Below are positions 8,667 through 18,175 of a stretch of DNA of 64,000 nt, piece by piece (position 1 is the first letter of the stretch; the number at the start of each line of letters is the position of its first letter). Origin of the DNA: CATQHD01 sp965243165 (lineage in GTDB: Bacteria; Actinomycetota; Acidimicrobiia; Spongiisociales; Spongiisociaceae); NCBI GenBank assembly GCA_965243165.1, contig OZ251535.1, forward strand, positions 1,240,001-1,304,000, written 5' to 3'. Below the pieces are notes generated by a model. The model made no database searches. It was not told the DNA's origin and saw only the letters and a list, made by a program, of their open reading frames with translations. Position numbers and translations under genes: made by a program.

Positions 8667-11600
8667 AGCGCGCCGAAGCCCCCGATCCGAGCGGCCCGGC
8701 GGCGGAAGGCCCGCAGCCGGCGGCGGTGCGGGGCAACGACTGGCGCCGGGTCGAGGTCGCTCCGCTCGACGGGTTCACCCCCTCCCTGAGGGCGTCGGTG
8801 GTGATCCCCTTCTACGAGGCCCCGGAGGCGCTGGCCCTCACCTTGGCGGCCCTGGCCGGCCAGACCTATCCGCGCCGCCTGTTCGAGGTGATCGCGGTGG
8901 ACGACGGGTCGAAGACCCCCCTCCGCAAACCCGAAGGGACCGGCCTGGACCTGAGGATACTGCACCAGGAACACCGGGGGTTCGGGGCGCCCAGAGCCCG
9001 CAACAAGGGCGCCGGGGCCGCTTCCGGCGATTTCCTGGTGTTCCTCGACTGCGACATGATGCCGGAGGCGGGGTGGCTGGCCGCCCACGCCCGGTGGCAC
9101 CACGTCCTGTCCGACGTGCTGACGCTGGGGTTCCGGGCGCATGTGGAAGTGGACGGGGTGGACGCGGCGGCGGTGGCGGGCCGGGCGGGTTCCCTGGCGG
9201 AGCTGTTCTCGGACCGCCCGGCGCAGCGGCCCGAGTGGATCGAGTTCCACATGGCCCGCACCAACGAGCTCACCTCCACCGCCGACGACATCTTCCGGGT
9301 GGTTACCTCCGGCAACCTGGGGGTGGGCCGGAGCTTCTTCGAGGCCGCCGGAGGGTTCGACGAATCGTTCACCCAATGGGGGGCCGAGGACACCGAGTTC
9401 GGATACCGGGCTTTCACGAAGGGAGCGCTGCTGGCGCCCGAGCGGGCCGCCTTCTGTTGGCACCAGGGGCCCGGCGCCTCCCCCAGCGAGGCCGAGATGC
9501 GGAGCCTCGACCTCCAGCGGGCCAAGTCGGCCCACCTGATCGCCCACAACGGGTTCCGCCGCGCCTCGCCCGGACGCACCTTCACCGTCCCCCAGCATGC
9601 GGTGACCCTCGAAAGCGGGGAAACCCCGGCCGAGGACGTCTTCGCCGCCGCGGTGCGCATCCTCGGAGACCGGATGCACGACTTGGCGGTGCTGATCGAG
9701 GACCGGACGGACGACCCCGGCTGGGAGTGGCTGCGGCGCCAGCTGGGGCCCGACCCGCGCGTCCGGTTCGGCCCGCCCGGCGCCGCCTTGGACGAATTTC
9801 CGGCTTCCCCGTTCCACATCACCTGTCCGCCGGGGGCGGCGCCGCCGGAGAACATGATCTACACGCTCCGCAGCGAGCTGGGCGGCGCGGTGTCGGCGGC
9901 GCTGGTGTTGGAGGACGGCGCCCGGGTGACGATCAGCCGTTCCTGGGCGTTGCACCGGTCGCGCCGTTCCGGCAGGCCCCTCGCCGAGCTGGGCGCGGCG
10001 GTCTCGGTGAAGGCCGAGAAGATGGTGCTCGACATGAAACCCTGGCGGCCCCCCCTCACCGTCAAAGGGGTGCTGCGGCGGCTCCGGCGCATGACGCTGC
10101 GGGTGTGGGGGCCGATCTGGACGCAGCGATGGGCGGTGCGGCGGCTGTACCGGGCCCTGATAGGGATCCGCAGCCCCCGGCAGGCCTGGCAGGTCGCCCA
10201 ATGGGCGGCGGAGGCGGTGCGGGGCCGGGCGCAGGCGGTGTTCCGGTTCGCGCTGCGGCGCACACCCGATTCGCCCGCCGCCGATTACCCCCTCGGAATG
10301 GAGATAGCGGTGAGGGGAGAGCGGTCGGCGGCGGTGCTGGCGGCCTCCGCCCGGGTCTGGCGGGCGCCGCGCATCCGGCGCCGGGCCAAGCGCCGCATCG
10401 ACCTGGTGCTGGCCGACCGCCCGGAGGCGGCGGCCCGGCCGCCGACCGCCGGAATCCCGGCGGCGGTGCTCACCGAAGCCCCCCCGCAGGTTTCGGTTCC
10501 CGCCTTCGACCCGCAGGCCGTCAACCCGATCGGATGGGCGCGGGCGCCGAAGTACGGGGCCGGGGCGTTGGGTCCCGTCGAGTTGCTTCCGTCCGGGGCC
10601 GCCGAGCGCACCGTGGAAGGCTCGGACCGGGAAACACTCCGCCTGCTCCACCATCTGGAAGACACCGCCGCCTTCCACTCCGGCCCCGTCGAGCGGGCCG
10701 CCGCCCTGGCCGCTCTGGCCGCCCGGGGGGTGGTGGTCCATCTGGCCGACCGGGACCGGGGGCTGGAACCCCTGTTGGGCCCGGAACTCTACGGGTCGAT
10801 GGCCTCCCCCCGCATCCGGGGCGCCGATCCGGGGGAGCGGGAGCTGATCAGCGCCGCCATGCGCCGCGCCGCTCTGAGAGGCCATTCCCTCCGCAGCCGC
10901 GTCCGTCAGATCGCGGCGGCGGCCTCCTTGGAACCGCCGCCGCTCACGAAGGTGTCGGTGCTGGCGCCCGCCCGCCGCCCCGGCCTGCTTCCCGGCCTGC
11001 TGGCGGCGGTCTCCTCCCAGACCTACCCGAGGTTGGAGCTGGTGCTGACCCTCTACGGCGGGGGGTTCGGTCCGGAGGCGGAGCAGGCGGCCGAGGAAAT
11101 GCCCTGTCCGGTCAGGGTGGTCAGGGCTGGTGACGACCTTCCGCTCGGCGCCGTTCTGAACCAGGCGGCGCGGGCCTCGCGCGGCGTCCTGATCACCGTG
11201 ATGGACGACCGTCACCTCTACGGCCCCGAGCACATCTGGGATCTGGTGCTGGCCCGCGAGTACTCGGCGGCCGAGCTGGTGGTCAAAGAGACCGAGTTCG
11301 TGTACCTGGCCGCGACCGACCGGACGCTGCGCCGTTCGACCGGCCCCGGCGAGGACTATCTGGACGCCGCCGCCCTGGCGGACGGAGCGCTGCTCCTCTC
11401 CCACCGCCGCCTGGAAGAGGCCGGAGGATGGAAGAGGACAGAAGACGGTTTAGAGGAAAGCCTCGCCCACGACGTCGTTTCGGCGGGCGGGCGGGTCTAC
11501 CGGACCCACGGGGCCGGAATGGCGTTGGCGGCCGCCGGGCGGGACCGGCCGGCCCGGCTGGACGACGGCTACCTGCTGGCCCAAGCCGAGGAAGTGCGGG

Positions 11601-14600
11601 GCGGATGGGACCCGGCTTTCTGCGGGCTGCCGCCCTCCGCCGTTCCGCGGCCGTACGGCGAAGGCGCCGCCGCCTCCGAACCCCTGCTCCGAGGGGCGGC
11701 GGACGGCCCGCGGCCGGCGGCGGTGCGGGGCAACGACTGGCGCGAGGTCGAAATCCCGCCGATCGAGGAGTTCACGCCCGTCCTGGGGGTGTCGGTGGTG
11801 GTCCCCTACTACGAGGCGCCGGAGGCCTTGGAGCTGACCTTGGCGGCGCTGGCGGGGCAGACCTATCCGCGTGATCTGTTCGAGGTGATCGTGGTGGACG
11901 ACGGCTCGAAGACCCCGCTGCCGCGCCCCGAAGGCACGGGCCTGGACCTGAAGGTGGTCCGCCAGGAGGATCTGGGGTTCGGCCTGGCCAGGGCGCGCAA
12001 CACCGGAGCGGGGGCCGCCCGGCGCGGCATCCTGGTGTTCCTCGACTGCGACATGATGCCCGAGGCGGGGTGGCTGGCCGCCCACGCCCGGTGGCACCAC
12101 GTCCTGTCCGACGTGCTGACGCTGGGGTTCCGGGCGCATGTGGAGGTGGACGGGGTGAACGCCGCGGCGGTGTCGGGCCGGGCGGGTTCCCTGGCGGAGC
12201 TGTTCGCGGGCCGGCCGACGGAGCGCCCGGAGTGGATCGAGTTCCACATGGAGAGGACCGACGGCCTCACCTCCGCCGCTGACGATATCTTCCGGGTGGT
12301 GACCGGAGGGAACCTGGGTGTCTCCAAGGAGTTCTTCGAGGCCGTCGGCGGCTTCGACGAGTCGTTCACCCAGTGGGGGGCGGAGGACACCGAGTTCGGA
12401 TACCGGGCCTATACCCGGGGCGGCCTGCTGGCGCCCGAGCGGGCGGCCTTCTGTTGGCACCAGGGGACGGGCGCCTCCCCCAGCGAGGCCGAGATGAAGA
12501 GCCGCGAGCTGCAGCGGGCCAAGATCGCCCACCTGATCGCCCATTACGGATTTCGCGGCGACGCCCGCGGGCGGAGCTTCACGGTTCCGCAGTATGCGGT
12601 CACCCTGGAGTCCGGCAACGCGTCGGCGGAGGACGTCTTCTTGGCGGCCGAGCGGATCCTGAGCGGGGCGGTGCATGATCTGGTGGTGCGGATCGAGGAC
12701 CGGCCCGACGACCCCGACTTCGAATGGCTGCGCCGCCAGCTGGACCCCGATCCTAGGGTCGGCTTCGGTTCCCCTGCCTCCGCCTTGGACGACTTCCCCG
12801 TCTCCGCCTTCCACGTGTACGCCCCGGCCGGAGTGGAGCTGGTGGAGAACCTGGTTCTCGAGCTTCGCACCGAGCTGGGGGAGGCGGCGTCGGCGGTGTT
12901 GGTGCTGGAAGACGGGGCCCGGGCGTCGATCACCAGGACGTGGGCGCTGCATCGGTCGCGGCGTTCGGCGGGGAGCATAGACCGCTGGGGCACCCGGAAA
13001 ACAGCCCCGGCGGGGGAGGCCCGGTCTACCGCCAGGGCGGTGCTCCGCTCCAAGCGGGCGTCCCGCCGGGTGCGGAAGGTCAGGTCGAAGGCCGCCCGGG
13101 TGCTGTACGAGCTGCGGCGGGTGCGCAGCTTCCGCCAGGTCTGGGGGTTTCTGAGGTGGTTCGCGGCGGCGGCGGGGCGGCGGCTGGAAGGGGCGCGCCG
13201 CTACCGGATGATGCAGCTCCGCCGCGGATTCCGCCCCGGCGGCTTCCTGCCGGCGAGGCGGGCCGGACGGTTGGGCGGTTCGGGGGCGGCCTACCCCTTG
13301 GGCGCCGAGATGATCGCCCTGGGGCCGAAAGCCGGGCGGGTCTTCGCCGCTTCTACCAGGGTGCGCCGCTTCTTCGACGGGCGGCACGTCGATCTGGTGT
13401 TGGCCGACGACCCCGGGGCGGCCGAGGAGGCCGGGGAGGCTGCGGTCCCCTCCGTGGTGCTTTCGGAGTCGCCCCCCTCGTTTTCGGTCCCCGCCTTCGA
13501 TCTGTTGACGGTCAACCCGATCAGATGGGTGCGGGAACCGAAGCACGGGGCGGCGGCGCTGGGTTCGCCCGCAATGCTTCCGCCCTCCTCCTCCGCCCGG
13601 CGGAGGGTGGACCGCAGCGACCGCCGCGCCCTGAGCCAGATCCACCATCTCGAGGACGCGGCCGGCTTCCATTCCGGCCCCGTCGAGCGGGCGGGCGCGC
13701 TGGCGGCTCTGGCCGGTATGGGGGTGGTGGTGCATCTGGCCGACCAGAATCCGGATCCGGAGCTGGAATCCCTGCTCGGCGCCGAACTGTACGGGGCGAT
13801 GGCTGATTCCGCGATCCTGGACGCCGGCCTCGACCGCCGGGAGGCCCTCAGCATCGCTATGCGCCGGGAGGCGCTCCGCAGCCATTCCCTCCCCGCCCGC
13901 GCCCGGCAGATCATCTCGGCCGGACTCCCCGGCCTGCCGCTCTTGGCGGATGTCTCGATCCTGGCCCCCACCAAACGCCCCCGCATGGTCCCCCAGGTGC
14001 TGGCCGCCGCCGCCTCCCAGACCTACCCGCGGCTGGAGCTGGTGCTGGCGCTGCATGGGGCCGGCTTCGACCGCGGGGCGCGGGCCGACATCGAGGCCCG
14101 GGCGGGGGACCTGCCGTTTCCGGTCCGCATCCTTGCGGCGGGGGAGGAGCTGAACCTCGGCGAGGTGCTCGAACTGGCGTCGGAGGCGGCGGAGGGAACC
14201 CTGCTCACCAAGCTGGACGACGACGACCTGTACAGTCCCGAGCACGTCTGGGACCTCGTTCTGGCCCGCCAGTATTCGAAGGCCGAGCTGGCGGCCAAGG
14301 GGGCCGAGTTCGTGTATCTGGCCGGCTCGGACCTGACCCTCCACCGTTTCTGCGGGAAGGGAGAAGCGGCGCCGAAGGTGGTTTCGGTCGCCGGGGGGAC
14401 GCTGCTGATATCCCGCCGCGATCTGGAGGCGGCCGGAGGATGGAGAAGGGCGCCGAGGGGGGTGGATACGGCGCTGATCGAGGACGTGAGGCGGGCGGGC
14501 GGGTCGGTCTACCGCACCCACGGTTTCGGCTATGTGCTGGTGCGGCACGGCTCCGGCCACACGTGGGAGTCGGAAGACGGCTATTTCCTCCGGCAGGCCG

Positions 14601-14692
14601 AGTCGGTGAGCGAAGGCTGGGATCCCGGCTTCGCCGGACTCGACCCGGGGGCGGTGTTCCCCGAGGCGCTGCGGAGGCCGGATCCGGTTTGA
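8663..14692 (+). CDS. Giant multidomain glycosyltransferase with four GT2-like domains
   Basis: The 2009-residue polypeptide is a tandem duplication of a unit of about 999 codons. Each unit starts with RGNDWR..E and a GT2 domain (SVV.P.YEAPEAL, VDDGSKTPL, DCDMMPEAGW, then WGAEDTEFGYRA). Next come a basic helical stretch, an unrecognised domain with H/RIDLVLAD, and a second GT2-like domain (SQTYPRLELVL, then an acidic motif before YSPEHVWDLVLAR). GT2 domains lie near residues 43-300, 760-985, 1040-1300 and 1760-1985. The acidic motif of the last domain is LDDDDLY, but the second domain has MDDRHLY, so that one may be impaired. I see no signal peptide or membrane segment, so it is probably cytoplasmic. 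It overlaps the GT-C gene upstream and may polymerise or decorate the same glycan. Confidence 0.8.
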   Translation: MKRAEAPDPSGPAAEGPQPAAVRGNDWRRVEVAPLDGFTPSLRASVVIPFYEAPEALALTLAALAGQTYPRRLFEVIAVDDGSKTPLRKPEGTGLDLRILHQEHRGFGAPRARNKGAGAASGDFLVFLDCDMMPEAGWLAAHARWHHVLSDVLTLGFRAHVEVDGVDAAAVAGRAGSLAELFSDRPAQRPEWIEFHMARTNELTSTADDIFRVVTSGNLGVGRSFFEAAGGFDESFTQWGAEDTEFGYRAFTKGALLAPERAAFCWHQGPGASPSEAEMRSLDLQRAKSAHLIAHNGFRRASPGRTFTVPQHAVTLESGETPAEDVFAAAVRILGDRMHDLAVLIEDRTDDPGWEWLRRQLGPDPRVRFGPPGAALDEFPASPFHITCPPGAAPPENMIYTLRSELGGAVSAALVLEDGARVTISRSWALHRSRRSGRPLAELGAAVSVKAEKMVLDMKPWRPPLTVKGVLRRLRRMTLRVWGPIWTQRWAVRRLYRALIGIRSPRQAWQVAQWAAEAVRGRAQAVFRFALRRTPDSPAADYPLGMEIAVRGERSAAVLAASARVWRAPRIRRRAKRRIDLVLADRPEAAARPPTAGIPAAVLTEAPPQVSVPAFDPQAVNPIGWARAPKYGAGALGPVELLPSGAAERTVEGSDRETLRLLHHLEDTAAFHSGPVERAAALAALAARGVVVHLADRDRGLEPLLGPELYGSMASPRIRGADPGERELISAAMRRAALRGHSLRSRVRQIAAAASLEPPPLTKVSVLAPARRPGLLPGLLAAVSSQTYPRLELVLTLYGGGFGPEAEQAAEEMPCPVRVVRAGDDLPLGAVLNQAARASRGVLITVMDDRHLYGPEHIWDLVLAREYSAAELVVKETEFVYLAATDRTLRRSTGPGEDYLDAAALADGALLLSHRRLEEAGGWKRTEDGLEESLAHDVVSAGGRVYRTHGAGMALAAAGRDRPARLDDGYLLAQAEEVRGGWDPAFCGLPPSAVPRPYGEGAAASEPLLRGAADGPRPAAVRGNDWREVEIPPIEEFTPVLGVSVVVPYYEAPEALELTLAALAGQTYPRDLFEVIVVDDGSKTPLPRPEGTGLDLKVVRQEDLGFGLARARNTGAGAARRGILVFLDCDMMPEAGWLAAHARWHHVLSDVLTLGFRAHVEVDGVNAAAVSGRAGSLAELFAGRPTERPEWIEFHMERTDGLTSAADDIFRVVTGGNLGVSKEFFEAVGGFDESFTQWGAEDTEFGYRAYTRGGLLAPERAAFCWHQGTGASPSEAEMKSRELQRAKIAHLIAHYGFRGDARGRSFTVPQYAVTLESGNASAEDVFLAAERILSGAVHDLVVRIEDRPDDPDFEWLRRQLDPDPRVGFGSPASALDDFPVSAFHVYAPAGVELVENLVLELRTELGEAASAVLVLEDGARASITRTWALHRSRRSAGSIDRWGTRKTAPAGEARSTARAVLRSKRASRRVRKVRSKAARVLYELRRVRSFRQVWGFLRWFAAAAGRRLEGARRYRMMQLRRGFRPGGFLPARRAGRLGGSGAAYPLGAEMIALGPKAGRVFAASTRVRRFFDGRHVDLVLADDPGAAEEAGEAAVPSVVLSESPPSFSVPAFDLLTVNPIRWVREPKHGAAALGSPAMLPPSSSARRRVDRSDRRALSQIHHLEDAAGFHSGPVERAGALAALAGMGVVVHLADQNPDPELESLLGAELYGAMADSAILDAGLDRREALSIAMRREALRSHSLPARARQIISAGLPGLPLLADVSILAPTKRPRMVPQVLAAAASQTYPRLELVLALHGAGFDRGARADIEARAGDLPFPVRILAAGEELNLGEVLELASEAAEGTLLTKLDDDDLYSPEHVWDLVLARQYSKAELAAKGAEFVYLAGSDLTLHRFCGKGEAAPKVVSVAGGTLLISRRDLEAAGGWRRAPRGVDTALIEDVRRAGGSVYRTHGFGYVLVRHGSGHTWESEDGYFLRQAESVSEGWDPGFAGLDPGAVFPEALRRPDPV
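8702..14690 (+). repeat. Internal 3-kb tandem duplication within the giant glycosyltransferase gene
   Basis: Positions 8702-11698 and 11699 to about 14690 are homologous with a constant offset of 2997 bp in the parts I aligned. Most of the two units have diverged, yet the stretch encoding the DCDMM region (about 9036-9155 against 12033-12152) is nearly identical at DNA level. This suggests either strong constraint or local gene conversion. Confidence 0.85.
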
Positions 14693-14994
14693 CAGCGCCC
14701 TCCGCGGGAGAGCGCGCCGCCGTCCGCCCCGCAGCTGCTCGGATGACCCTGATTGTTCACATCCCCGCGGGCGGGCCGCCGCCCGCGCCGGTCATGAGCC
14801 GATGCATCCGGATTTCTGAACCGGCAGCGCTTGCCCAATGGTGAACTCGCGTTTCTGATCAGACAGTCATCTCCCGTTGTTGTCCCAGGTCAGATGGGAT
14901 GACAGAGGGTATTTCAGCTGCCCTGCCCCATCTCTCGTGAGCAATTCAGGGTCAAGGCGCGGGAGATCGGGCGGCGGTTTATAGACTGCCCTGG
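14693..14994. other. Intergenic region with dispersed repeat family C and a possible leaderless promoter
   Basis: No gene is visible. Positions 14856-14901 (starting TGATCAGACAGTCATCTC) recur in diverged form at 32788-32833. A 23-bp piece near 14749-14771 also resembles 32763-32785, with about 85 extra bases between the two pieces here. TATAGA at about 14979-14984, ten bases before the ATG at 14995, may be a -10 box for a leaderless or very short-leader transcript. Confidence 0.5.
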
Positions 14995-17163
14995 ATGTTC
15001 AGGAAGGTCAGGAGTGTTTGGCCGGCGGCGGCCGCGGCCCTGGCTGCGGCGGCGCTCGCCGCGCCGGCGGCCTTGCCGGCCTCGGCCGACGACGGCCCCT
15101 CTTTCACCTTCGAAGGCGCCGGGTGGGGCCACGGCGTGGGCATGAGCCAGTGGGGGGCCTACAACCAGGCCCGGGAAGACCCCTCTAAGAAGGGGGAGGA
15201 CATCGCCGCCCACTATTACCCCGGCTCGCAGCCGGCCTCCCTGTCTGATCTGAGACTTCCCAACGATCTGTTGGACGAGCTGGAGGCGCCCCTGTGGATC
15301 AACATCGCTTCCCAGATCAGCATCTTGGAGTTCACTCCGGTGGGGGGTCCGGTCGACCTGTGCCTGGCGGGGGACGGCGAGGGCGATTGCCCCAAATCCG
15401 TGCAGCCGCAGGCAGGGGAGCGGTGGGAGTTCCGCCGCATCGACGTCGGCGAATGCGGTTTCTTCTTGGGCGGAGAGCTGCAGGGAACGCCGGGGGATTG
15501 CCGGGCTTCGATCTCGTGGCCGGAGGCGGACGGGGTGCGGCTCCGCTACGGACCGGATCGGCTCAGGCCGTGTTCCTTGTCCTCCTCGGAATGCGAATAC
15601 CGGCACGGCGAGCTGAAGCTGCGCGACGATCCGGTGGAGGTGGGTTTCCACGTGGTGCTGACCATCGGATTGGAGGACTACGTGCGGGGCATCGGCGAGA
15701 TATCCGCCGCCTGGAGTCTGCCCGGCGTCAACGAGGCCCAGGCGGTGGCGTCCCGCACCTACGCCGTCTACAAGTTCCTGGCCCACGAGGTGGGGCCGCG
15801 TTCGGAAGACGACCCGAACCTGGATCCGGGCATCACCCCTTCCCGGATGGACGCCTGCTGGTGCCACCTGTACGACAACACCCGCGATCAGGTGTACCTG
15901 GGCAATTGGAGGAAGACCGAGCCCACCCATTCGGTCTGGGTGAAGGCGGTGGCGGACACCGAAGGCCGGGTGCTCGCCTACCAAGGGCCGGATTGGGAGC
16001 GTTACACCAAGGGCGGGGTGATCCAGGCCTTCTTCTCCGCCTCCTCGGGCGGCATCACCACCAGCAACCAGTTCGGCTTCTTCACCGGCTGGGACGGCGC
16101 CACCCCCCGCAACAAACTCTGGCCCTACCTGGCTCCGACCCCGGACCCGTGGGCCGTCGATCCGGAGTGGAACAACCCCCACGCCTCGTGGAGCAGGTCG
16201 ATCCCGGCCTCCCGCATAGCCGGGCTGTTGGGATGGGACGAGGTGACCTCCGCCTCGCTCGACGTCAGCCCCTCCCTCACTTCGGTGGCCAGGGTGCGTT
16301 TCGAAGGTTCGGACGAAGGCCAACCGGCCTCCACCTCGGCCGGCGGGGCCTGGCTGCGGTACCGGCTGGGGCTCAAGTCGTCTCATGTAACCGCCGTCGA
16401 CGGGCAGGAGGCGCCGCCCACCGAGGAGACCGTTCCGCCGGAAGAACCGGAAGAATCCGAGGAGCCTGAAGAGCCTGAAGAGCCCCCCTCGGCGGAAGAG
16501 CCCGAGGAGCCTGAGGAGGCCGAGGATGACGGCGCCGCGACGCCGGGCCAGACCCCGGACGACGAAGACATCTACGACGAGCTGCCCGGGTTCGACGACA
16601 TCGCAGGTTCGGTCCATGAAGAGGGGATCGAGGCGATCTACGACCGGGGGTACACCCACGGATGCAGCAACGACAGCATCTCCTACTGCCCCGACGACGA
16701 CGTCGACCGGGCCACCATGGCCGCCTACCTGTCCAGGGCGCTGTGGCCGAGGGGGCCGCCCCTCCCCAGAGAGATGGACAGGTTCGGGGACGTACCGGAG
16801 CAGCATCCGTACGCCTTGGCCATCTATGCGCTGGCCGGGTCGGAGATCACCATGGGATGCGGCGACGGCTCGAACTTCTGCCCCCGCGGCACCTTGACCA
16901 GAGGGCAGATGGCTTCCTTCCTGATGAGGTCGATGGGCCTCGAACCCCTGCAGTCGCTGGACGGGATGACCTTCGAGGACGTGCCCCCGGGCCATGCCCA
17001 TGAAGGCGCCGTCTACGCCATCGCCGCCGAAGGCGTAACCGTCGGCTGCGGGGACGGAACCCTGTTCTGCCCGGACGCGACGCTGACCAGGGGGCACATC
17101 GCCACCTTCCTGGCCCGGGCTTTCATCTGGAGAGGGCCCTCACCTCCCTCGGACGGGGCCTAG
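14995..17163 (+). CDS. Secreted SpoIID/LytB-domain protein with SLH-like C-terminal repeats
   Basis: The 722-residue protein has a signal peptide (MFRKVRSVWPAAAAALAAAA, cleavage near ASADD). A SpoIID domain follows: GAGWGHGVGMSQWGAYNQA near residue 41, GLEDYVRGIGEI near residue 223, and QAVASRTYAVYKF. SpoIID proteins are peptidoglycan lytic transglycosylases or their relatives. A Glu/Pro-rich linker of about 45 residues separates this from three SLH-like repeats, each with a Cys pair and a TRxxMAxFLxR-type core (for example CPRGTLTRGQMASFLMRSM). The same repeats end the two giant Calx-beta proteins near the right end, so this is probably a shared cell-envelope anchor. The last 24 bases overlap the convergent GT2 gene. 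Confidence 0.85.
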   Translation: MFRKVRSVWPAAAAALAAAALAAPAALPASADDGPSFTFEGAGWGHGVGMSQWGAYNQAREDPSKKGEDIAAHYYPGSQPASLSDLRLPNDLLDELEAPLWINIASQISILEFTPVGGPVDLCLAGDGEGDCPKSVQPQAGERWEFRRIDVGECGFFLGGELQGTPGDCRASISWPEADGVRLRYGPDRLRPCSLSSSECEYRHGELKLRDDPVEVGFHVVLTIGLEDYVRGIGEISAAWSLPGVNEAQAVASRTYAVYKFLAHEVGPRSEDDPNLDPGITPSRMDACWCHLYDNTRDQVYLGNWRKTEPTHSVWVKAVADTEGRVLAYQGPDWERYTKGGVIQAFFSASSGGITTSNQFGFFTGWDGATPRNKLWPYLAPTPDPWAVDPEWNNPHASWSRSIPASRIAGLLGWDEVTSASLDVSPSLTSVARVRFEGSDEGQPASTSAGGAWLRYRLGLKSSHVTAVDGQEAPPTEETVPPEEPEESEEPEEPEEPPSAEEPEEPEEAEDDGAATPGQTPDDEDIYDELPGFDDIAGSVHEEGIEAIYDRGYTHGCSNDSISYCPDDDVDRATMAAYLSRALWPRGPPLPREMDRFGDVPEQHPYALAIYALAGSEITMGCGDGSNFCPRGTLTRGQMASFLMRSMGLEPLQSLDGMTFEDVPPGHAHEGAVYAIAAEGVTVGCGDGTLFCPDATLTRGHIATFLARAFIWRGPSPPSDGA

Positions 17164-18153
17164 CAGGAAGCCGGTTCCCCAGGCCAGATGCATGACCGCC
17201 AGCGCGGCGGGCAGCAGCCAGGCCGCCCTTCCCCCGCGGCGCGTCAGCTCGACCGCCGTTCCCGCCGCCAGGAAAGCCAGGTAGCAGAGCGGGATCACCC
17301 ACCAGAACGACAGGCGGGCCGCCCCGGCCGCCGCCGAGAAAGCCAGGCCGAGCACCAGCAGCGGCGGGGCGGTCTGCCGCCAGACCAGCGACCGGGGGCG
17401 GCGCATCAGCATGTACCGCTTCCAGCGCCCGTAGTCGAAGAACTGCCGCCAGAGGAGGCGGAGCGACGACCGGGGCCGGTAGACCACCTCCAGGCGGGGG
17501 TCGTACCAGACCACCTTGCCCGCCCTCCGCAGGCGGTAGTTCAGCTCGTAGTCCTGGTTGCGCCGCAGGGACGGATCGAACCCCCCCGCCTCCACCAGCG
17601 CCTCCCTGGTGAAGGCCCCCAGATACACGGTGTCGGCCGGCCCGGCGGCGGAGGAATAGCGGAAGCGGGAGTTCCCCATCCCGAAAGGCGAGGTCATGGC
17701 GGCGGCGGCCGCCCGCTGGACCGGGGTGGTTCCCACCGCTTTCTGGCGGCCGCCCACGTTGGCGGCGCCGGTTTCCCGGAGGATGTCCACCGCCGTCCGC
17801 ACGTAGCCGGGGGCTGGCTCGGAGTGGCCGTCGCAGCGGACCAACACCTCGCCGCGGGAGGCCTCGACCGCCCGGTTCAACCCGGGCGCCGCTTCCCGGT
17901 CGGGGTTCTCCACCACCCGCAGGCGCGGCTCGGCCGCCCGGCGCTCCCGCAGGATGGCCGGCGTCCGGTCGGTGCTGCCGCCTTCTGCCACCACCACCTC
18001 CAGCGGCCCGGGGTAGTCTTGGGCGAAGACGGCGTCGAGGGCGGCGTCGAGGTGGGCGGCCTCGTTGCGCACCGCCATCACCACCGACACGGCGGGGTAT
18101 TTGGACAGGGGGCGCCTCGCTTCTTTTCCGGGGTTGTTCGAATGGCTGCGCAA
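17140..18153 (-). CDS. Glycosyltransferase family 2, ExoA-like
   Basis: This 337-residue protein starts with a GT2 domain: VSVVMAVRNEAAHLDAAL, VVVAEGGSTDRTP and an RCDGHSEPAPGYV acidic motif. It then has the ExoA-type GAFTREALVEAGGFDPSL and RNQDYELNYRLRRAGK segments and two or three C-terminal membrane helices. ExoA of succinoglycan synthesis adds a sugar to a lipid-linked oligosaccharide; substrate here is unknown. The ATG at 18153 gives a short basic leader; LSKYPAVSVVM just downstream could be an alternative start. It converges on and overlaps the SpoIID gene by 24 bp, and its start is 22 bp from a small divergent ORF. Confidence 0.85.
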   Translation of the reverse strand: MRSHSNNPGKEARRPLSKYPAVSVVMAVRNEAAHLDAALDAVFAQDYPGPLEVVVAEGGSTDRTPAILRERRAAEPRLRVVENPDREAAPGLNRAVEASRGEVLVRCDGHSEPAPGYVRTAVDILRETGAANVGGRQKAVGTTPVQRAAAAAMTSPFGMGNSRFRYSSAAGPADTVYLGAFTREALVEAGGFDPSLRRNQDYELNYRLRRAGKVVWYDPRLEVVYRPRSSLRLLWRQFFDYGRWKRYMLMRRPRSLVWRQTAPPLLVLGLAFSAAAGAARLSFWWVIPLCYLAFLAAGTAVELTRRGGRAAWLLPAALAVMHLAWGTGFLLGPVRGR

Positions 18154-18175
18154 GGCTCTGCTATGTTAAAACGGG

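Noticed and set aside
8630..14560. Two long minus-strand frames (924 and 1036 codons) opposite the giant glycosyltransferase
   Set aside because: Both mirror a real coding frame with clear GT2 motifs and repeat its duplication; their own composition is arginine/glutamine/histidine-rich.
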